Of a stretch of 64,000 nt of DNA, positions 43,034 through 53,143 are shown in pieces; within the stretch, counting starts at the first letter, position 1, and the number at the start of each line of letters is the position of its first letter. The notes beneath the pieces were generated by a model. The model was not told the origin of the DNA, made no database searches, and saw only the letters and a list, made by a program, of their open reading frames with translations. Source of the DNA: Romboutsia_C sp015668195 (lineage in GTDB: Bacteria; Bacillota; Clostridia; Peptostreptococcales; Peptostreptococcaceae). The stretch covers positions 248,001-312,000 of the forward strand of contig NZ_JADPFC010000003.1 in assembly GCF_015668195.1 (NCBI RefSeq), given 5' to 3'. Both the position numbers and the translations under genes were made by a program.

Positions 43034-46000
43034 TTATTTCTTTACCTTGATACAACTCTTCGGTAGTATTTCTTCCAAACTGTGCATCAAATCCTCACAT
43101 ATATCTACGCTTAAACCATTCCACTTGTACAATTGTTTTGTATCTTCTGCATATAAAAATACATTTTCTTTCCCTAAGTTATTTTTAAATACCTCACCTA
43201 TACGATTTATAATATCTTGATTTTTATAACTATCTACTTTTAGATATAAACCAAGTTTAGAATTATTGCCTACCTGTGATCTTTGTCTTTGATTATTATC
43301 TACTCTATTTTTATATCTAGACTCTTCAAACTTAGAAGTATCACTTATATCTTTTATCTCTCTAGCTATAAGTTTTGCATTTTCATCTTCTTTTATACTT
43401 AGAGTACCTTTTACATATATGATATTATCTTCATTTAGTATATGATTGTATTTTTGTAGCAATTGAGGAAATACTATTATCTCTATTGTTCCATACAAAT
43501 CCTCAAGTTCTATAAATGCCATAATATCATTTCTTTTTGTAGTTTTTATTATTTTATTAACTACCATACCACCCATTATAACTTCTTTTTCATCTAGTGC
43601 TAAATAATTTTCAACATCGTCTTTTAAAGCATTTAGTTTTCCATTATCAATAGAAGTTCTTCTACTTATTTCTTTTTCAAATTGTGAAAGTGGATGTCCA
43701 CTTACATACATTCCTAGGACTTCTTTTTCTAAGTTTAGCTTTTCTCTTTCTTCATATTCTTTTAAACTTGGTAACTTACTAACTTCTTGTAATTGAGTAG
43801 AGTCTCCTTGGGATCCAAAGGCATCAAATAAAGATATTTGACCTTGAAGGTTTTTCTTTCTGTCCATAGAGACACTATCGATTAAGCCTTCATACCCTGC
43901 CATTAGACTCGCTCTATTTTCAGATATTTCATCAAAAGCTCCACACTTTATTAAGCTCTCTATTACTCTTTTGTTTATATCTTTTGAATCTAATCTTTTT
44001 AAAAGATCTGATATATCTGTAAATCTACCATTAGCTTCTCTTTCTCTTATTATATTATTTATAATATTAACACCGACATTTTTGACAGCTGCTAGTCCAA
44101 ATCTTATGTTAGTTCCCTCAACAGAGAATTTAGAGAAACTACTATTTATATCGGGTCTTAATATTTCAATTCCTAATGCGTTACATTCTCTTATATATTC
44201 AACGACTTTGTCAGTATTTCCCATTACACTTGTTATTAAGGCTGCCATAAATTCTACCGGATAGTGTGCTTTTAAATATGCTGTTTCATATGATAGAACA
44301 CCATATGCAGCAGCATGCGATTTATTAAAAGCATATTTTGCAAAGTCTATCATATCATCAAATATTTTTTCAGCTATTTCTTCTGGCACGCCATTCCTTA
44401 TACATCCAGCTATTTCTATATTTCCATTTTCATCTTCTTTACCATGGACGAAGTATCTTCTTTCTTCTTCCATTACATCCATCTTCTTTTTACCCATAGC
44501 TCTTCTAACTAAGTCACTACGGCCATAAGTATATCCGCCTAAGTCTCTAACTACCTGCATAACCTGCTCTTGATATACTAAACATCCATAAGTAACATCC
44601 ATTATAGGTCTTAAGGATTCATGTAGGTATTTAACTTTATCTGGATTATTCTTGTTTTCTATATAAGTAGGTATAGAATCCATTGGACCCGGTCTATATA
44701 AAGATATTCCTGCCACTATATCCTCGAAATTGTCTGGTCTTAATTGTTTCATGAAACTTCTCATCCCAGCACTTTCTAATTGGAATACACCTAGAGTGTT
44801 ACCTGATGACAAAAGTTCATATACTTTTTCATCATCATAATCCATTTTAGAAAAGTCTATTTTTACACCATGATTTTTTTCTATCAATTCAAGTGCATCT
44901 CTTATTACTGTTAAAGTTCTTAATCCTAGGAAATCCATCTTTAAAAGACCAAGCTCTTCTAATGTGGTCATAGTAAATTGAGTTGTTATAGCATCTTGAT
45001 GTTTGTATAGCGGTACATATTCATCAACTGGATTTTTAGATATAACTACACCTGCTGCATGGGTAGATGCATGTCTAAGCATCCCTTCTATTTGCTTTGA
45101 TATATCTATAATTTCTTTTGTTTCTTTATCTTGTTCATATAATGCTCTTAGATTTGGGTTAGTTTCTAGAGCTTTATCTATTGTCATTCCTAAAGCAAAT
45201 GGAATTTCTTTTGCTATTTTGTCTACTTTGTTATATGGTACATCTAAAACTCTACCAACATCTCTTATAGCAGCTTTAGCTCCCATTGTTCCAAAAGTTA
45301 TTATCTGTGCAACGTGATCTTCACCATATTTTCTTTTTACATAATCTATAACTTCCTCTCTTCTTTCATAGCAAAAGTCAATATCTATATCAGGCATAGA
45401 TACACGCTCTGGGTTTAGAAATCTTTCAAATAACAGTGAGTATTTTATAGGGTCTATATCTGTTATTTTAAGTGTATATGCAACAATAGAACCTGCAGCA
45501 CTACCTCTACCTGGACCTACCATTATATTATTTTCTTTAGAGAAGTTTATAAAATCCCATGTAATTAAGAAATACTCTACGTACCCCATTTTTTCAATGA
45601 CACTTAATTCATAATTAAGTCTATCTATAACTTCTTGACTTGGAGTACCATATCTTTCTTCTAATCCCTTAAAGCAAAGTTCTCTAAGATAACTATCCGG
45701 TGTATAACCTTTTGGAACTTCATATTGTGGTAAATGTATTGTATTAAAGTCAAATTCTACATTACATTGTTCTGCTATCTTTACAGTATTATCTAGTGCC
45801 TCTATAACATCTGGAAATACTCTTTCCATTTCTTCTCTTGATTTTAGATAAAATTCATCACTACCAAACCTCATTCTATTTGGATCATTTAAAGTTTTAC
45901 CCATCTGAATACACATAAGCGCATCATGAATCTTTGCATCTTCTTTATTAACATAATGTACATCATTTGTAGCAACTAATGGGATACCTGTTTCTCTTGA

Positions 46001-46582
46001 AAGTTTTATTATTTCTTCATTTACAGCCCTTTGTTCTTCTATGTTTTGGTCTTGTATTTCTAAATAATAGTTACCCTTTCCAAATATATTTTCATATTCT
46101 AGAGCATATTTTTTTGCCTTTTCATAATTTCTATCCATAAGGGATTGTGCTATATCCCCTGCTAAACATGCTGATAAAGCTATAATTCCCTTACTATATT
46201 TTCTAAGCTCATCCATATCTATTCTTGGTTTATAATAAAATCCTTCTACATAAGAAGTAGATACCAGTTTTATAAGATTTTGATATCCTTCCATATCCTT
46301 TGCTAATAAAACTAAATGTCCTTGATTTTTATCATAATTAGGATCTTTATCTCTTAATGTACGAGGTGCTGTGTATACCTCACAACCTATTATAGGTTTT
46401 ATTCCTTCTTTTTTAGCTGTTTTATAAAAATCTATTACTCCAAACATACAACCATGATCTGTTATGGCAATAGAACTCATATTCAATTCTTTTGCTTTAC
46501 TCACAAGCTTCTTTACTCTTGAAAAACCATCAAGTAAACTATACTCCGTGTGAACATGAAGATGTGCGAAATCTTTGCTCAC
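43034..46582 (-). CDS. dnaE: DNA polymerase III alpha subunit DnaE
   Basis: This 1182-residue replicative polymerase starts with a PHP domain, HLHVHTEYSLLDGFSRV (metal-binding His residues). The palm aspartates are in MPDIDIDFCYERRE near 400. A helix-hairpin-helix region near 800-830 (SSFSKFSVEGTNIRFGLAAV) and an OB fold near 1000 follow. The length and order match DnaE1 of Firmicutes, which here works beside PolC (not in the window). The start is GTG at 46582 with AGGAGG 8 nt upstream. It lies between whiA and pfkA as in many Clostridia, but its own gap to pfkA is about 295 nt. Confidence 0.97.
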   Translation of the reverse strand: MSKDFAHLHVHTEYSLLDGFSRVKKLVSKAKELNMSSIAITDHGCMFGVIDFYKTAKKEGIKPIIGCEVYTAPRTLRDKDPNYDKNQGHLVLLAKDMEGYQNLIKLVSTSYVEGFYYKPRIDMDELRKYSKGIIALSACLAGDIAQSLMDRNYEKAKKYALEYENIFGKGNYYLEIQDQNIEEQRAVNEEIIKLSRETGIPLVATNDVHYVNKEDAKIHDALMCIQMGKTLNDPNRMRFGSDEFYLKSREEMERVFPDVIEALDNTVKIAEQCNVEFDFNTIHLPQYEVPKGYTPDSYLRELCFKGLEERYGTPSQEVIDRLNYELSVIEKMGYVEYFLITWDFINFSKENNIMVGPGRGSAAGSIVAYTLKITDIDPIKYSLLFERFLNPERVSMPDIDIDFCYERREEVIDYVKRKYGEDHVAQIITFGTMGAKAAIRDVGRVLDVPYNKVDKIAKEIPFALGMTIDKALETNPNLRALYEQDKETKEIIDISKQIEGMLRHASTHAAGVVISKNPVDEYVPLYKHQDAITTQFTMTTLEELGLLKMDFLGLRTLTVIRDALELIEKNHGVKIDFSKMDYDDEKVYELLSSGNTLGVFQLESAGMRSFMKQLRPDNFEDIVAGISLYRPGPMDSIPTYIENKNNPDKVKYLHESLRPIMDVTYGCLVYQEQVMQVVRDLGGYTYGRSDLVRRAMGKKKMDVMEEERRYFVHGKEDENGNIEIAGCIRNGVPEEIAEKIFDDMIDFAKYAFNKSHAAAYGVLSYETAYLKAHYPVEFMAALITSVMGNTDKVVEYIRECNALGIEILRPDINSSFSKFSVEGTNIRFGLAAVKNVGVNIINNIIREREANGRFTDISDLLKRLDSKDINKRVIESLIKCGAFDEISENRASLMAGYEGLIDSVSMDRKKNLQGQISLFDAFGSQGDSTQLQEVSKLPSLKEYEEREKLNLEKEVLGMYVSGHPLSQFEKEISRRTSIDNGKLNALKDDVENYLALDEKEVIMGGMVVNKIIKTTKRNDIMAFIELEDLYGTIEIIVFPQLLQKYNHILNEDNIIYVKGTLSIKEDENAKLIAREIKDISDTSKFEESRYKNRVDNNQRQRSQVGNNSKLGLYLKVDSYKNQDIINRIGEVFKNNLGKENVFLYAEDTKQLYKWNGLSVDICEDLMHSLEEILPKSCIKVKK

Positions 46583-46742
46583 TAAACCACCTCCTGTCTT
46601 ATCTTTTTATATTACCATAAAATAAGGTTATAAAACTCTAATTTTAACACTTATCTATTTAGCTCTCATATTTATACTTTAAATTAATATACCTCCTTAA
46701 AATAACTAACTATCTATTAAATACAATGTATTTTTGTATATA

Positions 46743-46766
46743 AAAAGAGGTTATATAAATATAACC
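46743..46766 (-). terminator. Terminator after whiA
   Basis: GGTTATA pairs with TATAACC over a 4-nt loop, followed on the minus strand by CTCTTTTT. It lies 6 nt past the whiA stop. Confidence 0.75.
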
Positions 46767-46772
46767 CCCATA

Positions 46773-47717
46773 TTACTTATTTCTAAGATTATTAGCTATC
46801 TCTTCTATTTTTCTTAATCTATGATTTACACCGGACTTACCTATTGGAGGATTTAGCATTTCTCCTAATTCCTTTAATGTTAAGTCCTCACATTCTAGCC
46901 TAACTTTAGCTATTTCTTGCAAGTTTTCAGGTAAACTATTTATTCCGATAGTTTCTTGTATAAACTTAATATTTTCCACCTGTCTAACTGCTGCATTAAC
47001 AGTTTTTGAAAGATTCGCAGTTTCGCAGTTAACTATACGATTTACATTATTTCTCATTGCTTTTACAATTTTTGTATTCTGAAGACTTAAAAGTGCATTG
47101 TGAGCTCCTATTATACTTAATAAATCTGATATTTGTTCACTTTCCTTTAAGTACACTACATAGTTATTCTTTCTAAGAACTATTTTACAATTAAATCCTA
47201 ATGAATTTATAAGGTTCTGTAGGGATTCTGCAAATTCCTCATTGTTAGTTACAAACTCCATATGATAATTTTTCCCCGGATCACTTATAGATCCTCCTCC
47301 AAGAAATGCACCTCTTATAAAAGCTCTTATACATTCATCATCTTTTAAAAGATGACTTGGTACTTTATTTAAAGGATAAAATCCATCTCCTGGCTCTAAT
47401 ATCCCTAAATCTTTTATAAGTGTTTGTGCTCCCATTTCACTAGTAACCATAAGAACATAGCTATTATTTCTTTTTAGCATTTGATTCTTATTTACCGATA
47501 TAGTTGTGTTTATACCAAAATTTTGTTTTAGTAGTCTAAATACCTTACGAGCTATAGAATTTAGCTCCGTAGTTATCTTTAAATTTAATTTTTTATATCC
47601 TACAATTTGTATACTTCCTGACAATCTTACTAGAGCAGCTAATTCAGCTATGTTGCAATCATTATTTTCTGACGTAATTCTTGCTAACTCATTTTTCGTT
47701 TCAGCTGAAAAAGACAT
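46773..47717 (-). CDS. whiA: WhiA family regulator
   Basis: A 314-residue protein with an N-terminal LAGLIDADG-endonuclease-like fold (about 1-200), containing GAFLGGGSISDP, and a C-terminal helix-turn-helix near 245-310 (NSLPENLQEIAKVRL, LTLKELGEMLNPPIGKSG). In Firmicutes WhiA influences cell division and chromosome segregation. I start at the ATG at 47717, because AGGTGG lies 5 nt upstream. The GTG at 47726 overlaps that site. It is the last gene of the murB-PHP-rapZ-yvcK-NUDIX-whiA series. Confidence 0.95.
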   Translation of the reverse strand: MSFSAETKNELARITSENNDCNIAELAALVRLSGSIQIVGYKKLNLKITTELNSIARKVFRLLKQNFGINTTISVNKNQMLKRNNSYVLMVTSEMGAQTLIKDLGILEPGDGFYPLNKVPSHLLKDDECIRAFIRGAFLGGGSISDPGKNYHMEFVTNNEEFAESLQNLINSLGFNCKIVLRKNNYVVYLKESEQISDLLSIIGAHNALLSLQNTKIVKAMRNNVNRIVNCETANLSKTVNAAVRQVENIKFIQETIGINSLPENLQEIAKVRLECEDLTLKELGEMLNPPIGKSGVNHRLRKIEEIANNLRNK

Positions 47718-47729
47718 AATTACCACCTA

Positions 47730-48158
47730 TTAACTGTTCTTTTTTAATCGTTTTTTTATTTCTTGTAAAGCAACTTTGATGATTTCCTTTTCATCATCAT
47801 ATCTAGCCAAGTCTACTACCCTATCTAAATGTATAAACTTAGCATCTATAAACCCTTCTTCTTTTTGAGGTATTGTATCCATATTTCTTGCATGCATTAA
47901 ATACCAAAATACAGTTTTATGAACCGCTTTGTTTTCATCCCAGTTTTCTTTGAATGTATAATGAATTTCACCTAAATATTTCAGTATTTCAGCTTTTACC
48001 CCAGTTTCTTCTAAAACTTCTCGTAACGCTGCCTCTTGCCTATTTTCGCCTTCTTCTACCTTTCCTTTTGGTAAAACCCAATCTCCATTGAATTTTCTAA
48101 GTAAAAGTATGGCATTGCCAAATAGTACTACACCTCCGGCACTAACCTCTTCTCTCAT
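47730..48158 (-). CDS. NUDIX hydrolase
   Basis: A 142-residue pyrophosphohydrolase. The Nudix box starts GKVEEGENRQEAALREV and continues LEETG, giving the G-x5-E-x7-REUxEExG pattern near residue 35. It opens REEVSAGGVVLFGNAILLL, close to the diadenosine-polyphosphate or RppH-like group. The substrate is not known. AAGGAG lies upstream of the ATG at 48158. It sits between yvcK and whiA with a 12-nt gap to whiA, so it travels in this operon; its role there is unclear. Confidence 0.88.
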   Translation of the reverse strand: MREEVSAGGVVLFGNAILLLRKFNGDWVLPKGKVEEGENRQEAALREVLEETGVKAEILKYLGEIHYTFKENWDENKAVHKTVFWYLMHARNMDTIPQKEEGFIDAKFIHLDRVVDLARYDDEKEIIKVALQEIKKRLKKNS

Positions 48159-48223
48159 AGATGTTCACTCCTTAAAACTAACATAATAATAAGGATTTCT
48201 ACATAAATACTTAAAATCCTTTT

Positions 48224-49333
48224 TTACTTCATAGTGTCATTTTTATGACTTAGTGCCAAATCAACTATTATACTAGAAATGCAATCTGCATCATGTCTAA
48301 TATAATTATTTTTTATCTCAATTAGGTTTTCTTCTATTGATTTTACCCCCATACCTTTAAGGGCACTTTTTTGCTCTTTGTCTAGTAAAACTTGACTAGC
48401 ACCATCTTTTTGGTATCTTTCATATATATATTCTGGTAGTATTTCATTATTTGATATCACATAATCAATAATATTTTCACTTGAATGCTTTATTATTGCG
48501 TTTACATGTTGTAAAACATTGTATTCGTCTGTTTCCCCCGGTTGGGTCATTATGTTAGATATATATACCTTTGGGGCTTTTGATGCTTTAATTGTATCTA
48601 CCACTCCATCAACTAAAAGATTTGGAATTATACTTGTATATAAACTTCCTGGACCTATAACTATTATATCAGCATTTTCTATAGAGTTAATAACTTCATC
48701 CAATGGTTTTGCATTAGAAGGTTCTAAAAATACTTTTTCTATGAACGTATTTTTAGATTTTACTTCCTTTGGAATGTTAGATTCTCCTTTTACTATGCTT
48801 TTATCTTTTAGCTTTGCTACAAGATTTATATCTTCTAATGTTACTGGTAATACCTTTCCAGTTATTGCAAATATTTGACTCATTTTATATACGGCAACTT
48901 CAAAATTTCCATATAAACCATTCATCGCTGCTAAAAACAGATTGCCAAAACTTTGACCTTTTAAGCCACCTTCTGTGAACCTATACTTCATAACTTCATC
49001 CATAGTAGGTTCTATATTGGCAAGAGCTAACAGACAATTTCTTATATCTCCTGGAGGCAACATCCCTAAGTCTTCTCTTAATACTCCGGATCCTCCACCA
49101 TCATCTGCAACAGTAACTATGGCAGTTATATTTTTAGTGTGGTATTTTAGACCTCTCAAGAAAACTGATTGACCTGTACCTCCCCCTATAACAACAACTT
49201 TGGGTTCTACACTTTCCTTGCTTCTAAGATATCTTGGCTTGATTCTTTCATTTACAATTCTTCGATATAAATAAAATGATATTAATAAAGAAACCCACCC
49301 TGTTACCCCTACTATAAAAAATATAGTACTCAT
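48224..49333 (-). CDS. yvcK: YvcK/CofD-like carbon-flux and cell-wall regulator
   Basis: A 369-residue protein with an N-terminal membrane-spanning segment (about 3-24), then the YvcK core VVIGGGTGQSVFLRGLKYHT and TVADDGGGSGVLREDLGMLP, which bind UDP-sugars in the family. GPGSLYTSIIPNLLVDGV is the second pocket. It is involved in growth on gluconeogenic carbon and in peptidoglycan synthesis. GGAGGAG precedes the ATG at 49333. It follows rapZ by 13 nt and precedes the NUDIX gene in the conserved rapZ-yvcK-whiA block. Confidence 0.94.
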   Translation of the reverse strand: MSTIFFIVGVTGWVSLLISFYLYRRIVNERIKPRYLRSKESVEPKVVVIGGGTGQSVFLRGLKYHTKNITAIVTVADDGGGSGVLREDLGMLPPGDIRNCLLALANIEPTMDEVMKYRFTEGGLKGQSFGNLFLAAMNGLYGNFEVAVYKMSQIFAITGKVLPVTLEDINLVAKLKDKSIVKGESNIPKEVKSKNTFIEKVFLEPSNAKPLDEVINSIENADIIVIGPGSLYTSIIPNLLVDGVVDTIKASKAPKVYISNIMTQPGETDEYNVLQHVNAIIKHSSENIIDYVISNNEILPEYIYERYQKDGASQVLLDKEQKSALKGMGVKSIEENLIEIKNNYIRHDADCISSIIVDLALSHKNDTMK

Positions 49334-49346
49334 TTTCTCCTCCAGA

Positions 49347-50204
49347 TTATCTAATCATAGAGTCTCTGTGTTTCTTTACGACCCTATATCCTTTTTTCAT
49401 CAGCTCATCATATATAAGATTCGCTATAGTTACAGATCTATGTCTACCTCCAGTACAACCTATACCAATAACTAAATGCTGCTTTCCTTCTTCTATATAC
49501 TGTGGTACTAAAAATTGTATCATATCATTTAACTTGTTAAAAAATTCTTTACTTATCTTAGAATTCATAACATAATCTCTTACATCTTGTTCGTCACCTG
49601 TTTTAGGTCTTAATTCTTCTAGATAGTATGGATTTGGTAAGAATCTTACATCAAATACTAAATCGCAATCTGCTGGTATACCATGTTTAAATCCAAATGA
49701 TAATACAGATATAGTTAATTTATTATTTTCTTCGCCTTGAGAGTATATCTTGCTTATCTCTTCTTTTAAATCCTTTGGCTTCATATTAGTCGTATCTATA
49801 ATAGAATCAGATACCTCTTTTAAAGGCTCCATTATTTCCCTCTCCATTTTTATACCTTCTGTTAAAGATACATTCATAGAAAGAGGATGATTTCTTCTTG
49901 TCATTTTATATCTATTTAATAATACTCTATCTGAACAATCTAAATATAACATTTCATATTTATAGTTTTCTTTTTTTAAATACTCTAAGCTTTCATGAAG
50001 TTCTTTAAAAAATCTTCTTCCTCTAATATCTATACCTAAAGCAACTTTATCGATACTTGAATTTTGTTGATAACATAACTCTGCAAATTTTGTTATTAAA
50101 GCAGGTGGTAAGTTATCTACACAATAAAATCCCATATCCTCTAAAGCTCTCATAGTTTCACTTTTTCCTGACCCAGAAAGTCCAGTAACTATTACAAATT
50201 TCAT
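49347..50204 (-). CDS. rapZ: RapZ-like nucleotide-binding protein
   Basis: A 285-residue P-loop protein with Walker A TGLSGSGKSETMRALED at the N-terminus and the C-terminal signature FGFKHGIPADCDLVFDVRF, then GIGCTGGRHRSVTIANL. In E. coli RapZ controls hexosamine-synthase sRNA decay; Firmicute members bind nucleotides and are linked to cell-wall precursor control. GGGGG lies before the ATG at 50204. It is co-transcribed with the upstream PHP gene and downstream yvcK. Confidence 0.94.
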   Translation of the reverse strand: MKFVIVTGLSGSGKSETMRALEDMGFYCVDNLPPALITKFAELCYQQNSSIDKVALGIDIRGRRFFKELHESLEYLKKENYKYEMLYLDCSDRVLLNRYKMTRRNHPLSMNVSLTEGIKMEREIMEPLKEVSDSIIDTTNMKPKDLKEEISKIYSQGEENNKLTISVLSFGFKHGIPADCDLVFDVRFLPNPYYLEELRPKTGDEQDVRDYVMNSKISKEFFNKLNDMIQFLVPQYIEEGKQHLVIGIGCTGGRHRSVTIANLIYDELMKKGYRVVKKHRDSMIR

Positions 50205-50225
50205 CTAACTTACCCCCTTAAATTT

Positions 50226-50939
50226 TTATACTCTTATATTTTCAACAAATGAAAAATCTAATTTAGCTTCTTTGATAGTATTCATAGCTTTTTCGAAATT
50301 TCCTACGTTATTAGGTATGTGTGCATCAGACCCTATTATAAATGTATTTCCTAAATGTTTTATTTTTTTTAGCTGTTCTACATTTAAATATCCATGACTG
50401 CTATTAATTTCAAGCCTTGTATTAGTCTCTTTTGCCACCTTGGCTATTTCCTCTATATACACATCTCCTTTATCTCCAGGATGAGTTATAATAAAAATAT
50501 CATTGTTTTTCATAGCATTTATTATACCTTGAGTATTATACTCTTTTGCCTTTTCATTTTTTATAATGTAATTATTAAAATGATTCATCATACTTTTTAA
50601 TGATGTTGGAGCTGATCCAAAATGATACCCTGCCATTACATAATCGAATAAATGTATAATATTTTCATTTATATCTATGTTACCATTTTTATCTAGTATA
50701 TTACATTCCATCCCTAAAAGGATATCTATATTAGGGTATTTTTGGTTTAATTTATCAATTTCTTCTCTCATTTTTTGTATATCTTTTAGTTTAACACCAT
50801 ATGTCATATGTCGATATCCATGGTCTGATATTCCGATTTTTTTTATACCCTTGGATATAGCCACTTTAACATTCTCTTCTATTGTGCCTTTTCCATGACT
50901 ATATATAGTGTGTGTATGATAATCTGCTAATATTTGCAT
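50226..50939 (-). CDS. PHP-domain phosphatase (YcdX-like)
   Basis: A 237-residue protein with the PHP metal ligands DYHTHTIYSHGKG near residue 6, ISDHG near 37, GMECNI near 76, ITHPGDKGD near 150 and GSDAHIPNNVG near 205. Members hydrolyse phosphate esters; the natural substrate of this group is not known. The ATG overlaps the murB-proximal region with AGAGGA upstream, 3 nt after the murB stop. Its place between murB and rapZ is conserved in Clostridia. Confidence 0.85.
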   Translation of the reverse strand: MQILADYHTHTIYSHGKGTIEENVKVAISKGIKKIGISDHGYRHMTYGVKLKDIQKMREEIDKLNQKYPNIDILLGMECNILDKNGNIDINENIIHLFDYVMAGYHFGSAPTSLKSMMNHFNNYIIKNEKAKEYNTQGIINAMKNNDIFIITHPGDKGDVYIEEIAKVAKETNTRLEINSSHGYLNVEQLKKIKHLGNTFIIGSDAHIPNNVGNFEKAMNTIKEAKLDFSFVENIRV

Positions 50940-50942
50940 ATT

Positions 50943-51866
50943 TTAGTCCTCTCCAAGTATCTTAACCTCTTCTTCAAGTAAAACATTGAACTTAGCATTA
51001 ACAGTACTTTTTACTACATACATTAAATCCAGTAAATCTTTAGCTTTAGCATTACCTATATTAACAACAAATCCACTGTGCTTTTCAGAAACTTGTGCTC
51101 CACCTAATGTAAGACCTTTTAATCCACAGTCCTCTATTAATTTTCCTGCAAAATGTCCTGCTGGTCTTTTAAAAGTACTTCCCGCACTTGGTAAACTTAA
51201 AGGTTGCTTTGTAACTCTTCTTTGAGTAAAGTCTTTCATTGTTTCTTTTATTTCTTCATAATTTCCTTTTTCTAATTCTATTACTGCTGATAATACTATA
51301 TAGTCTGTTCTAGTTAAAATACTTTTTCTATATTCAAATTCCATTTGTTCATTTGTAAACTCAAATATATTACCATCCGTGTCCATAAGTCTTACAGATT
51401 TAACTATATCCTTCATTTCTCCGCCATAAGCACCTGCATTCATAGCTAATGCCCCGCCTAATGTACCTGGTATTCCTGCTGCAAATTCAAAACCTTTTAA
51501 CTCTTTTCTCATTACAGCCTTTCCAACTACAGAGAGCATTGCTCCTGATTTGATTTTTACAGTAGTTCCTTCTATTTCAAAATCATTAAAGTTATTTGAT
51601 ATTTCAATAACAACTCCTCTTATTCCACCATCTTTAACTAATAAGTTTGAACCATTTCCTATTACAATATATGGAACGTTTTCTTCCTTTAATAGTTTTA
51701 TAATATCTCTTATTTGTTCTTCTGTATTCGGCTTTACTAATATATCAGCAGGTCCACCAACTCTAAATGATATGTGTTTTTTCATCGGCTCATCTACCAT
51801 TATATTTCCTTTATTTTCTTCGCCTAATATATCTAATAAACTGCTATATATAAATTCCTTATTCAT
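50943..51866 (-). CDS. murB: UDP-N-acetylenolpyruvoylglucosamine reductase
   Basis: This 307-residue FAD enzyme makes UDP-N-acetylmuramic acid for peptidoglycan. PYIVIGNGSNLLVKDGGIRG is the FAD-binding start near residue 55. GFEFAAGIPGTLGGALAMNAG lies near 125. The Ser proton donor is in LPSAGSTFKRPAGHFAGK near 225, the feature of type II MurB without the Tyr loop. AGGAGG lies upstream of the ATG at 51866. It heads the murB-PHP-rapZ-yvcK-NUDIX-whiA run. Confidence 0.95.
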   Translation of the reverse strand: MNKEFIYSSLLDILGEENKGNIMVDEPMKKHISFRVGGPADILVKPNTEEQIRDIIKLLKEENVPYIVIGNGSNLLVKDGGIRGVVIEISNNFNDFEIEGTTVKIKSGAMLSVVGKAVMRKELKGFEFAAGIPGTLGGALAMNAGAYGGEMKDIVKSVRLMDTDGNIFEFTNEQMEFEYRKSILTRTDYIVLSAVIELEKGNYEEIKETMKDFTQRRVTKQPLSLPSAGSTFKRPAGHFAGKLIEDCGLKGLTLGGAQVSEKHSGFVVNIGNAKAKDLLDLMYVVKSTVNAKFNVLLEEEVKILGED

Positions 51867-52013
51867 ATATCTATATTTCCTCCTAGTTTATACTAATTAT
51901 ACATATTTATATACTTATTTATATTCATTTACTTGTATTTTATTAATTTCATCTATCTTATATATAATAATGTATTAAAAAAAAAATAACAATATATAAG
52001 GTCTAAAGTAAAT

Positions 52014-52044
52014 TAAAAAAGCGTTGATATAACTATATCAACGC
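52014..52044 (-). terminator. Terminator after the minus-strand FNT gene
   Basis: A perfect 10-bp stem GCGTTGATAT / ATATCAACGC has a 4-nt loop AACT and a T run on the minus strand, 8 nt past the stop. Confidence 0.85.
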
Positions 52045-52051
52045 AATGTTC

Positions 52052-52840
52052 CTAATTAGTATTTTTTGATGTTGTTTTTTTAAGGTAACATCTATGATAT
52101 GCAAAGGGAATAATTATAGCCCCTCCTACAATATTTCCTAATGTTACAAAAACTAAATTTATTAATAATCCTACTATACTAACTTGTGCACCTAATAACA
52201 TTCCCATAGGTATGAAGAACATATTCGCAATACTATGTTCAAATCCACATAATACAAATAGCATTATTGGGAACCAACATGAAAATATCTTTGATATTAT
52301 ATCTTGAGAAGCTGTAGCCATCCATACTGCTAAAACAACTAAAATATTACACATTATAGCTCTTAAAAACATCTGTAAAATATCAAGATTTGCTTTAGAT
52401 TCTGCTATAGCCATTGCTTTAGTAGCTGCATCACCAGATAATGTGCCTGAATAAAATACAATTAAAGCTAAAACTACAGATCCTATAAAGTTTGCTAAAT
52501 ATACAAAGCCCCAATTCCTAAACATTTGACCTATAGTTATTTTCTTTTCTAAAACTGCCAAGGTCATTAAATTGTTTCCTGTAAAAAGTTCTGCTCCACA
52601 TATTACAACTAGCATAAGTCCAACAGGGAACACCATTGCTCCAACAAATCTACCTAGCCCTGGGTCTATATTAGATATAGTTTGACCGAATAGTATGTTC
52701 CCTAATCCTCCAAAGCCTATAAAAATACCTGCAAGTATACCTAACTTAATACATGAGCTAGTAGATAAGTTAGCTTTATTTATACCTACATTTACCGTAG
52801 CATTTGCTACTTCCCTGGGTGTTAAGAATCTTTTGTCCAT
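52052..52840 (-). CDS. Formate/nitrite transporter family channel (copy 1)
   Basis: A 262-residue member of the FNT family (FocA/NirC), a pentameric channel for formate or similar small anions. It has six transmembrane helices, with LGILAGIFIGFGGLGNILFG (about 32-51) and GAELFTGNNLMTLAVLEKK (TM2b/Omega loop) near 87. VCGFEHSIANMFFIPMGML (about 200) holds the central pore His. The ribosome binding site GGGGGTGG precedes the ATG at 52840. It diverges from a second FNT gene, with the shared control region between them. The substrate (formate, nitrite, hydrosulfide or other) is unclear. Confidence 0.92.
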   Translation of the reverse strand: MDKRFLTPREVANATVNVGINKANLSTSSCIKLGILAGIFIGFGGLGNILFGQTISNIDPGLGRFVGAMVFPVGLMLVVICGAELFTGNNLMTLAVLEKKITIGQMFRNWGFVYLANFIGSVVLALIVFYSGTLSGDAATKAMAIAESKANLDILQMFLRAIMCNILVVLAVWMATASQDIISKIFSCWFPIMLFVLCGFEHSIANMFFIPMGMLLGAQVSIVGLLINLVFVTLGNIVGGAIIIPFAYHRCYLKKTTSKNTN

Positions 52841-53143
52841 AAATCCACCCCCTATTTTTATATAAGCGCTTAAAAAGATTATAGCACCATTGTAATTAAT
52901 TTATCTACAAATACAAATCATGTATACTAAATATATATTTTTAAACATAGTTACTCACATTATAAAAGACGTTTTTGTAGATTAATTTTACATTTTATTA
53001 AGTTAAATGTTTTATGTATACAAAGTTAAATTTTTATTGTATAATTACTACTGTTGTGTTTTTCGACAGAAAAATTAAAATTTCATAACAAGTTTGAAAT
53101 TTATTATTTAATAATATTTATATATTTTAGAGGAGGACTTTAT
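52841..53143. other. Control region between the two FNT genes
   Basis: About 300 AT-rich bases with no gene. They hold the palindrome TAAGCGCTTA near 52862-52871, close to the minus-strand start, and an AGAGGAGG site just before the plus-strand start at 53144. No sure promoter was assigned. Confidence 0.5.
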